Shown here: positions 1 through 5,432 of the stretch, piece after piece | Numbering within the stretch: the first letter of the stretch is position 1 | Layout: each line of letters opens with the position of its first letter | Made by a program: the position numbers and the translations under genes | NCBI GenBank assembly: GCA_002782605.1 | Contig: PFIF01000019.1 | Coordinates: 1-9,916, forward strand | Origin: Deltaproteobacteria bacterium CG_4_8_14_3_um_filter_43_13 | Lineage (GTDB): Bacteria > Desulfobacterota > UBA8473 | Direction of reading: 5' to 3' | Length of the DNA: 9,916 nt | Notes under the pieces: model-generated | Told to the model about the DNA's origin: nothing | The model's database searches: none | What the model saw: the letters and a program-made list of their open reading frames with translations, nothing else

Positions 1-905
1 GCAGCTCTCTCCAGTAATCTTGAGTGCAAATAGAATATGTCTCCGGGATATGCCTCCCTTCCCGGTGGCCGTCTTAAAAGAAGCGACATCTGTCTATAGG
101 CAACTGCGTGTTTAGACAGATCATCATATATTACCAGGGCGTGTTTGCCGTTGTCCCTCAAATATTCCCCCACAGCGCAACCCGCATACGGGGCAATAAA
201 CTGTAAAGGTGCCGGATCAGACGCTCCTGCAGCGATTACAGTTGTATATTCCATGGCGCCAAACTTGTCTAATGTGTCGACAACCCTGGCTATAGTTGAC
301 TTTTTTTGTCCTATTGCAACATAGATACAAAAGACATCCATACCTTTCTGGTTTATAATAGTATCAATTAGCACGGCTGTCTTGCCGGTTTGCCTGTCAC
401 CAATAATGAGCTCTCTTTGCCCCCTGCCAATGGGTATCATAGAATCAATGGCCTTAAGGCCTGTTTGTAAGGGTTCCTTAACCGGCGTTCTGGCAACAAC
501 GCCGGGTGCCTTTGCCTCTATAGGCCGGAACTCCTTTGTTTCGATAGAACCCTTGCCATCTAAGGGCTGGCCAACAGCATTTACAACTCTTCCTATAAGA
601 GCTTCCCCTACTGGTACTTCTGTTATCCTGCTTGTTCTTTTTGCCGTATCTCCCTCTTTAATGTGTATGTCTTCCCCCAGGATGGCTATCCCAACATTGT
701 CTTCTTCCAGGTTTAAAACCATACCGTAGATTTCTCCCGGAAACTCTATTAGTTCCCCTGCCATAGCATTTTCCAAACCATATACCCTGGCAATCCCATC
801 CCCTACTGAGAGAACAGTGCCCGTTTCGCTAACGTCAATCTCTCTGTCGTATTCCTTTATCTGCTTTTTGATTATTTCGCTTATCTCCTCCGCTCTAATC
901 TGCAT
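1..905 (-). CDS. atpA: F1Fo ATP synthase subunit alpha, partial (3' end off the window)
   Basis: This is the alpha subunit of the F1 catalytic head; it forms the alpha3beta3 hexamer and carries the non-catalytic nucleotide sites. The first 301 codons are visible, about 60% of the usual ~505 residues, and the frame runs open through the left edge. Read directly: an N-terminal helix that should contact delta (about 1-25), the beta-barrel domain with LSVGDGIARVYGL (about 32-44), Walker A GDRQTGKT at 169-176, the GQKKSTIA stretch at 199-206, and Walker B LVIYDD at 257-262. The ATG (905-903) directly abuts the atpH stop (TAAATG), and a G-rich Shine-Dalgarno lies inside the last atpH codons, which suggests translational coupling. 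I see no frameshift and no missing motif. The gamma, beta and epsilon genes presumably follow outside the window. Confidence 0.97.
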   Translation of the reverse strand, partial: MQIRAEEISEIIKKQIKEYDREIDVSETGTVLSVGDGIARVYGLENAMAGELIEFPGEIYGMVLNLEEDNVGIAILGEDIHIKEGDTAKRTSRITEVPVGEALIGRVVNAVGQPLDGKGSIETKEFRPIEAKAPGVVARTPVKEPLQTGLKAIDSMIPIGRGQRELIIGDRQTGKTAVLIDTIINQKGMDVFCIYVAIGQKKSTIARVVDTLDKFGAMEYTTVIAAGASDPAPLQFIAPYAGCAVGEYLRDNGKHALVIYDDLSKHAVAYRQMSLLLRRPPGREAYPGDIFYLHSRLLERA

Positions 906-1457
906 TTAACCCCCTTCCCCCCTTACTATTGATTTCTTTATCTTTTCAAGCTGTGTCCTGATACTGCCGTCAAAGACAACATTCCCTAACTTTGTTATTA
1001 CACCACCGATAATAGTTGGGTCCTTTTGTATTTCTAACAGAACTTCTTTCCCAGAGTGTCTTTCCAGAGACTCTTTAAGTTTGGAAACCGGCTCTTCGGG
1101 CATATCTTTTGCCACAATGACTTTGGCTCTTACCCTGCCAACAATCTGGTCGTGTATCTCCCCGTACGTTTTAAAGATATGGGGAAAGAACTCTATCCTC
1201 TTCTTGTCTATCAGAAGATTAAAAAAGTTCTCGACGTTTTTTGAAACGTCAAGTCGTTTAAAAACTTCCTTAAATATCCCTTTTCTGTCCTTTGTTGGAT
1301 ATGCAGAGCTATATAGAACGTTTCTTAGTTCAATGTTTTCATCCAGAGTATTTTTTACTTTTGTGAGTTCGGTCTCGAACCTTTCACAACTGTTTTCCTC
1401 TGCTCCAATGCTGATTAGTGCTTCCGCATATCGTCTTGTAATACTAGTGCTTATCAA
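906..1457 (-). CDS. atpH: F1Fo ATP synthase subunit delta
   Basis: This is the delta (OSCP-type) subunit, which sits on top of the F1 head and ties the alpha subunits to the peripheral b/b' stalk. It has 183 residues, normal for the family (about 175-185). The N-terminal helical domain begins ISTSITRRYAEALISIG, the typical alpha-binding start. The C-terminal family signature DPTIIGG lies at 146-152, followed by GNVVFDGSIRTQLEKIKKS. The start is a TTG (1457-1455) sharing four bases with the atpF stop (TTGA); no suitable ATG is nearby, and an AGGTGG Shine-Dalgarno lies 10 nt upstream, so the TTG is well supported. The last codons supply the ribosome binding site for atpA. Its place between b and alpha is the canonical order. 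Confidence 0.95.
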   Translation of the reverse strand: MISTSITRRYAEALISIGAEENSCERFETELTKVKNTLDENIELRNVLYSSAYPTKDRKGIFKEVFKRLDVSKNVENFFNLLIDKKRIEFFPHIFKTYGEIHDQIVGRVRAKVIVAKDMPEEPVSKLKESLERHSGKEVLLEIQKDPTIIGGVITKLGNVVFDGSIRTQLEKIKKSIVRGEGG

Positions 1458-1939
1458 TTTAACTTTGCCACCTTTTCTATGTATTCTTTTATAATCCTCT
1501 CGTTATCATTATCATTTTGCTTTTTACTTATTAGGTCTGCTGCCATTTTAAATATTAACTCGGCAAACTCTTTTCTGATCATCCCTTTTGCTCTTGCTAC
1601 TTCCTGCTCTATTGTTTGGACGGCCTGTCTCTTTATCTTTTCTGCCTCTTTTTTTGCGCCTTCTATGATCCTCTCTTTTTCGGCTAAACCTTCTCTTCTA
1701 AAAAGCTCTGCAATGTTTTCTGCCTCTTTGTCTATATTTTGCAGTTTTTCATTTAATTCTTCATACTTCTTTTCTGCTTCCTTCTTTATTGTCTCTGCTT
1801 CTCTTATGGCATTTTCTATACTTAAGCTTCTACTTTTGAAATAGGTTTTTATGCGATCTGCTAGAAGTTTATAAAGAAGTGCAACCAGAATTGTAAAATT
1901 CGTGGCTTTCCATACTAAGCTCCACATCTCCTTCTCCAT
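1454..1939 (-). CDS. atpF: F1Fo ATP synthase subunit b
   Basis: This is the peripheral-stalk b subunit, 161 residues. An N-terminal membrane segment (about residues 5-27, with WSLVWKATNFTILVALLYKLL) anchors it in the inner membrane. It is followed by a long, charged, heptad-rich coiled coil (about 40-125; many Glu/Lys/Ala) and a C-terminal part that should reach delta. The ATG (1939-1937) overlaps the stop of the preceding b' gene by one base (TAATG) and has a GGGGAGGAG Shine-Dalgarno 9 nt upstream. A second Met at codon 5 lies too close to a purine run to be preferred. It is a paralogue-like partner of the upstream b' gene, and the two probably form a heterodimeric stalk, as in photosynthetic bacteria and many deltaproteobacteria. 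The 3' end overlaps atpH by four bases. Confidence 0.93.
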   Translation of the reverse strand: MEKEMWSLVWKATNFTILVALLYKLLADRIKTYFKSRSLSIENAIREAETIKKEAEKKYEELNEKLQNIDKEAENIAELFRREGLAEKERIIEGAKKEAEKIKRQAVQTIEQEVARAKGMIRKEFAELIFKMAADLISKKQNDNDNERIIKEYIEKVAKLN

Positions 1940-2367
1940 TACTCTATTCTCCTCCCCAAAACCTTCTCTGCTATATCTCGGGAATTTTCCTCTATTCGTT
2001 TCTCCAACTCGCTTTTTACATATTCTATATCCTTATATATCCCCCCCTTCTTCTCTTCTACGGCGTCTTTGGCCTCTTTTACAACGGCCCTTATTATCTT
2101 TTTTTCTTCTTCTAAACCATCTTTTTTTAAATGGTCTCTTATTTCTAACGCTCTGTATCTCGCTTCTTTAAGTCCAGCCTCGTACTCCTCAGCCTTTTTT
2201 TTGGCATCTTCTTCTGTTTCCTTCCCCTTTTTATTCAAACCCTCCGTCTTTTCCAGCCTTTCATCTAGGGTATTAATAACCGGTTTGAAGAGAAATCTAG
2301 TCAACACCCACAAGGCCGTAAGAAAAACTATAATTTGAATAAATAGTGTGTAATTCAAATTTATCAA
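1939..2367 (-). CDS. atpF': F1Fo ATP synthase subunit b' (second b-type stator subunit)
   Basis: This is a b-type stator subunit in tandem with a second b gene, hence called b' (atpX or atpG in some genomes). It has a membrane helix near the N-terminus (about 7-27, IQIIVFLTALWVLTRFLF), the b-family junction KPVINTLDERLEKTEG, and a long Lys/Glu/Ala-rich coiled coil to the end. I place the start at the TTG 2367-2365, giving 142 residues beginning MINLNYTLFIQ, a typical b-family N-terminus. The AGGAGG at 2376-2381 is then 8 nt upstream. The longer GTG start at 2376 would overlap that Shine-Dalgarno and is unlikely. Its last base is shared with the atpF start codon. It appears to be the first gene of the ATP synthase cluster here, because no a or c subunit gene precedes it. 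Confidence 0.92.
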   Translation of the reverse strand: MINLNYTLFIQIIVFLTALWVLTRFLFKPVINTLDERLEKTEGLNKKGKETEEDAKKKAEEYEAGLKEARYRALEIRDHLKKDGLEEEKKIIRAVVKEAKDAVEEKKGGIYKDIEYVKSELEKRIEENSRDIAEKVLGRRIE

Positions 2368-2375
2368 TTCAACCA

Positions 2376-2381
2376 CCTCCT
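2376..2381 (-). promoter_or_regulatory. Shine-Dalgarno that decides the atpF' start
   Basis: A perfect AGGAGG lies 8 nt before TTG 2367 but directly overlaps the in-frame GTG at 2376. Together with the family-typical MINLN N-terminus, this favours the TTG as the true initiation codon. Confidence 0.8.
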
Positions 2382-2536
2382 CTCTATCTTAGCATCCTTC
2401 TTCTTCTGTTTTCTGTTCTTGCTATCCTTCTGTTGTTGTTCTTCCTTGGTTCTTCCTGGCTAATTCCTTTAAAGATAACCCACCCCTATTTATAATTAGT
2501 AGTTTTGGCTCCAAGATCTTAAAAACCCCATCTTTT
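2382..2536 (-). other. dnaN-atpF' spacer and probable atp leader
   Basis: This spacer between the dnaN stop and the atpF' Shine-Dalgarno holds no convincing gene. Downstream of dnaN there is no clear terminator hairpin. A weak promoter-like arrangement (TTGGAG, then TATAAA/TAAATA about 14-16 nt on) lies near 2483-2510, but its -35 box matches only three of six bases. The part nearest the atp genes (2395-2461) is strikingly poor in U on the transcript strand and would be an unstructured purine/A-rich leader. ATP synthase transcription could start here or read through from dnaN; the sequence does not settle which. Confidence 0.5.
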
Positions 2537-3658
2537 TTACGCTCTCATTGGCATTATTATGCTTATGTGACTACTATTGCTCGATTTTAATACGGTTGGG
2601 CTTAAAGCATCTTTTAACTCTATTAACACTTCCTCTCCATCTAAAACATTCAGGGCTTCAACAAAATAACCCGCATTAAAAGCTATCATTAAATCAGGCC
2701 CTCTATAGTCTAACTCCATTTCGTCGTATGCCTCCCCATAATCTGCATTGCTTGCTCTCAATCCTATCTTCCCTGTAGAAATATAAAATTTAACAGGTTT
2801 TAATCTTTCTTCAGAAATCAAAGAAACCCTTCTTAAGGAATTTATAAACCTGCTTTTATTGATCACAAACCTTTTATCATTGTCCTTGGGAATCAAACTC
2901 CTATAATCAGGAAATTCTCCCTCTAGCAGTCTCATCACCATTGATAGCCGTTCTATCTTAAAAACACAATTGTTATCCTTTATTCCAATATACACCTTTT
3001 TGCTGTCCTTATCCTCTTCTAATATCCTCTTGAGCTCATTAAGCCCCTTTCTTGGAAATATAATCCCCTTATCTAATTTAAAATCTTCCATCTCTATATC
3101 TTCTTTTTCCATCATAGAAAGTCTATGTCCATCTGTTGCAACCATCCTGATCGTTTTTCCGGTCTTTTCAAAGAACACTCCATTTAGATTGTGCCTCTTT
3201 TCATCCAGAGAAGCAGCAAATATGGTCTTTTTAATCATCTCCCTAATCTTATCAATGTCTACCGGAAATAAATTAACATCTTCATGAGTCGGTAAAGAAG
3301 GAAATTCTTTGGGATCCATACCAATAAGGTTAAACACAGCTTTTCCACAAACAATCTCTATGCTACCTCCCCCCTGGGCAGATTCTTTCAGTTTTAAAGA
3401 CACCTTTTCTTCTGGCAGTTCCCTAACTATTTCGAGGGTTTTTTTGGCTAAAAGCACTACCCCTCCCTCTTTTATTGTCTGAACCTCACAATTACCATAT
3501 ATTCCTACTTCTAGATTTGTTGCAGCATAGTCCATTCTGTCTGTTTTTGCATCTATCAGAACGTTTTCTAATATAGACATCACATTTCTTTTTTCAACAA
3601 TCCCTTGTGTTTTTAAAAGAACCTTTAACAAGTCATCTCTTTTGATTATGATTTCCAT
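2537..3658 (-). CDS. dnaN: DNA polymerase III beta subunit (sliding clamp)
   Basis: This is the replicative sliding clamp, a ring-shaped homodimer that holds DNA polymerase III and other clamp-binding proteins on DNA. From the ATG at 3658 it has 373 residues, normal for the family (about 366-378). Read directly: N-terminal MEIIIKRDDLLKVL, the conserved ATDGHRL at 174-180, EGEFPDYRSLIP at 246-257, and the C-terminal SIIMPMR that helps form the peptide-binding pocket. The three clamp domains fall at about 1-120, 125-245 and 246-373. A TTG three codons upstream (3667) is also in frame. The ATG is preferred because an AGG core then sits 9 nt upstream and the protein begins as its family usually does, although the Shine-Dalgarno is weak. 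The gene follows dnaA after 160 bp, a conserved pairing, but atp genes follow it instead of recF. Confidence 0.97.
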   Translation of the reverse strand: MEIIIKRDDLLKVLLKTQGIVEKRNVMSILENVLIDAKTDRMDYAATNLEVGIYGNCEVQTIKEGGVVLLAKKTLEIVRELPEEKVSLKLKESAQGGGSIEIVCGKAVFNLIGMDPKEFPSLPTHEDVNLFPVDIDKIREMIKKTIFAASLDEKRHNLNGVFFEKTGKTIRMVATDGHRLSMMEKEDIEMEDFKLDKGIIFPRKGLNELKRILEEDKDSKKVYIGIKDNNCVFKIERLSMVMRLLEGEFPDYRSLIPKDNDKRFVINKSRFINSLRRVSLISEERLKPVKFYISTGKIGLRASNADYGEAYDEMELDYRGPDLMIAFNAGYFVEALNVLDGEEVLIELKDALSPTVLKSSNSSHISIIMPMRA

Positions 3659-3683
3659 TTTTAACAACCTATACTTATTACTA

Positions 3684-3814
3684 CCACTATATATTATATA
3701 ATAAAAGCAGTAGTAATAGCTGTGAATTTGTTAATAAAGTGGCTAAGAATCGATAATACCTCTACTTTTCCTGTTGATGATAGACAGAAAAGGATTATTT
3801 AAGGTTGTGGAAAA
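3684..3814. other. oriC: candidate chromosomal replication origin (oriC) between dnaA and dnaN
   Basis: Four DnaA-box-like 9-mers lie in one orientation on the minus strand: TTTTCCACA (3814-3806, one mismatch to TTATCCACA), TCATCAACA (3780-3772, two), TTATTAACA (3737-3729, one mismatch to TTATTCACA) and AAATTCACA (3729-3721, two). After the last box the plus strand, read 3'->5' from 3719, gives GAT-AAT-GAT-GAC-GAA-AAT-AAT. This fits the DnaA-trio pattern (G/A, A, T/A) with one deviation. A very AT-rich segment (about 3687-3706) follows and could be the unwinding element. The order dnaA - boxes - trio - AT-rich - dnaN is that known for Bacillus subtilis. The box matches are imperfect, so this is a strong candidate, not proof. 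Confidence 0.6.
3698..3726 (-). promoter_or_regulatory. putative dnaN promoter inside the origin candidate
   Basis: On the minus strand, TTCACA (3726-3721, five of six to TTGACA) and TATTAT (3703-3698, five of six to TATAAT) are separated by exactly 17 bp. A start near 3691 would give a leader of about 33 nt before the dnaN ATG. The -35 box lies within a DnaA-box-like 9-mer and the spacer coincides with the trio-like tract, so DnaA binding could interfere with dnaN transcription. Confidence 0.5.
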
Positions 3815-3818
3815 ACAA

Positions 3819-5141
3819 TCACTCTAATTTAGATTTAATAGAATTAACAGCTTCTTTTATGAAGCTGTCAGATTTGATCTGTTTATCTATCTTATTTACA
3901 GCATAAATTACTGTTGAATGATCTTTTCCTCCAAAAGAGACACCAATCTCAGGAAAAGAAAGATTGGTGAGTTTTCTTGATAAGTACATCGCTACTTGTC
4001 TTGGCAATGTGAATATCTTTAGTTTTTTATTAGAGTTTAAATCAGAGACCTTAATCTTAAAAAAGCCAGCTACAGCTTTTTGTATAGCATCAATACTAAT
4101 ATCCTTACTCTTGTTTGAAATTATTTCTTTTAAGACTTCCTTTGCGATATTTAAATTTATTTCACTTTCGGTGAGAGAAGCGAAGGCACCTATTCTTATA
4201 AGGGAGCCTTCCAATTCTCTAATGTTAGTCTTTATGTTCTCTGCAAGAAAAAAAGCCACATCATCGGGAAGTGGTATATTGTTGGAGTAGGCTTTATTCT
4301 TTAAAATAGCAATCTTTGTTTCTGTTTCTGGTGGTTGTATATCAGCAATAAGCCCCCATTCAAATCTGGAACGAAGTCTTTCTTCCAGGGATGGAATTTC
4401 TTTTGGAAACCTATCGCTTGTTACAACTATTTGCTTTTGAGATTCATATAGAGAATTGAAGGTATGAAAAAACTCTTCTTGGGTTCTTTCTTTCCCTGCT
4501 ATAAACTGAATGTCGTCAATAAGTAAAGCCTCTATCCCCCTAAATTTTTCCCTAAATGTTACCATTCTATCATAGCGTATAGAATTAATCAACTCATTCA
4601 TGAAATTTTCTGAACTTACATAACATATCTGTATAGATTTATTTGTTATAAAGTTTCCTATAGCATTTAATAAATGAGTCTTCCCAAGACCAACACCTCC
4701 ATAAATAAAGAGGGGATTATATGCCCTTGCCGGATTGGTTGCTACAGCAAGAGAAGCGGCGTGAGCGAATTGATTGCTATTCCCAACCACGAAGTTTTCA
4801 AATGAATAGTTTTGGTTTAGGGGATCTCCTATTGATGAACCGCATAAAGGGGGAGATACCTTTGTTGCTACAGATTTATTATTATGGGGGCGGGAGCCCC
4901 TTTTTTGCTTAGAGTAAGAAAACTTAAGGGTGTATTCTTTATTGGAAAAAGCAGATATAGTCTCTTTTATAAGAGGCAGGTAGTTTTCATAAAACCAATC
5001 CTTAAAGAATTTGTTTGGCACTTCTATTTCGATGGTTTCCTGATCCATAGAGACTAATTTTATAGGCAAAAACCAGTTTTCAAAAGTACGCGGGTCAATA
5101 TTTTTTTCTATTTTTTCTAATGTGCCCCGCCAAATATCCAT
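3819..5141 (-). CDS. dnaA: chromosomal replication initiator DnaA
   Basis: DnaA is the AAA+ protein that binds DnaA boxes at oriC, melts the origin and recruits the helicase loader. From the ATG at 5141 it has 440 residues, a normal length. Domain I begins MDIWRGTLEKIEKNIDPRTFENWF, a classic start; a short variable linker follows (about 78-108). The AAA+ core has Walker A GGVGLGKT (148-155), Walker B LLIDDIQ (206-212) and RLRSRF (255-260), which should carry the arginine finger. Domain IV has the DNA-binding signature GGKDHSTV (404-411). An in-frame GTG at 5180 would add 13 residues (MLITLWKKQSFLF) encoded by bases that form DnaA-box-like sites. It has no better Shine-Dalgarno, so I prefer the ATG, though ribosome binding signals are weak for both. 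The putative origin lies immediately downstream. Confidence 0.97.
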   Translation of the reverse strand: MDIWRGTLEKIEKNIDPRTFENWFLPIKLVSMDQETIEIEVPNKFFKDWFYENYLPLIKETISAFSNKEYTLKFSYSKQKRGSRPHNNKSVATKVSPPLCGSSIGDPLNQNYSFENFVVGNSNQFAHAASLAVATNPARAYNPLFIYGGVGLGKTHLLNAIGNFITNKSIQICYVSSENFMNELINSIRYDRMVTFREKFRGIEALLIDDIQFIAGKERTQEEFFHTFNSLYESQKQIVVTSDRFPKEIPSLEERLRSRFEWGLIADIQPPETETKIAILKNKAYSNNIPLPDDVAFFLAENIKTNIRELEGSLIRIGAFASLTESEINLNIAKEVLKEIISNKSKDISIDAIQKAVAGFFKIKVSDLNSNKKLKIFTLPRQVAMYLSRKLTNLSFPEIGVSFGGKDHSTVIYAVNKIDKQIKSDSFIKEAVNSIKSKLE

Positions 5142-5158
5142 AAAAAGAAAACTCTGTT

Positions 5159-5179
5159 TCTTCCACAGGGTTATCAACA
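5159..5179 (+). promoter_or_regulatory. paired DnaA-box-like sites before dnaA
   Basis: On the plus strand, TTATCAACA (5171-5179, one mismatch to TTATCCACA) and TCTTCCACA (5159-5167, two mismatches) are separated by GGG, 18 bp before the probable dnaA ATG. Sites in this position are known to mediate dnaA autorepression in other bacteria or to form the second half of a bipartite origin. Either role here is an inference from position and sequence. Confidence 0.5.
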
Positions 5180-5201
5180 CCTGTTAATAGATTTAGAAAT
5201 A

Positions 5202-5209
5202 CAGCATTG
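5202..5209. repeat. left copy of 8-bp target-site duplication (CAGCATTG)
   Basis: CAGCATTG lies immediately outside the left inverted end of the MITE-like element and is repeated exactly at 5352-5359, immediately outside the right end. Confidence 0.65.
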
Positions 5210-5351
5210 ATGAAGTCGTAAAAAGTCAGGAAACTCTCGTTCTTGACATTCCGGCGGAAGCCAGAGTAATGGGATTGGGCATTCCAACAGACTCAAGTTC
5301 GTTACTCATAGGTTACCGCTTGCGGTATAAACCAGCTTTTTACGAAGCCGT
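5210..5351. mobile_element. MITE-like non-autonomous element in the dnaA leader
   Basis: This 142-bp segment has imperfect inverted ends (12 of 16 outermost bases match) containing a perfect 10-bp core, TCGTAAAAAG at 5216-5225 and CTTTTTACGA at 5336-5345. It is flanked by an exact 8-bp direct repeat, CAGCATTG, at 5202-5209 and 5352-5359, which reads as a target-site duplication. Inside are smaller hairpins, including TACCGC-TT-GCGGTA (5314-5327) and TTCC-GGC-GGAA (5249-5259). No coding capacity is seen. The style, with TCGTAAAAAG ends and a TTGACATTCCGGCGGAAGCC-like core, resembles dispersed palindromic repeats that I recall from Desulfobacterota genomes. That resemblance is from memory and unchecked. 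Confidence 0.7.
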
Positions 5352-5359
5352 CAGCATTG
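5352..5359. repeat. right copy of 8-bp target-site duplication (CAGCATTG)
   Basis: This is the exact direct copy of 5202-5209. It lies just downstream of the dnaA -10 hexamer, about where transcription would begin. Confidence 0.65.
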
Positions 5360-5361
5360 GT

Positions 5362-5390
5362 ATAATAAACAAAAGAAATTCATTTATCAA
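5362..5390 (-). promoter_or_regulatory. predicted sigma70-type promoter for dnaA
   Basis: On the minus strand, TTGATA (5390-5385, five of six) and TATTAT (5367-5362, five of six) are separated by exactly 17 bp, pointing at dnaA. Transcription would start near 5355, giving a leader of about 215 nt that contains the whole MITE-like element. Without the element and one duplication copy the leader would be about 65 nt. Confidence 0.65.
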
Positions 5391-5432
5391 GAATTATTTA
5401 AAAGTTTATTAAAGGTTTTTTATAACAACAAA

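Noticed and set aside
382..729. Plus-strand 115-codon frame opposite atpA.
   Set aside because: It is entirely antisense to a strongly conserved coding region, and its product is low-complexity Ser/Pro/Leu without family features.
1081..1494. Plus-strand 137-codon frame opposite atpH.
   Set aside because: It is a shadow of the delta-subunit gene; its Ser/Phe/Leu-rich product is what the complement of a Lys/Glu-rich gene gives.
2370..2480. Short basic peptide frame (about 30 codons) in the dnaN-atpF' spacer.
   Set aside because: It has no credible start codon or Shine-Dalgarno, and its Arg/Lys/Asn content follows from the purine-rich leader. It is mentioned only under the U-free leader finding.
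2515..2540. Possible terminator after dnaN around AAGATCTT.
   Set aside because: Only a 4-bp-arm palindrome without a GC-rich stem or a following U-run; not enough for a terminator.
5244..5271. TTGACA on the plus strand inside the MITE-like element as an outward promoter.
   Set aside because: The best -10 at 16-17 bp is AGTAAT or GTAATG, a poor match, and it would point into the 3' end of rodA.
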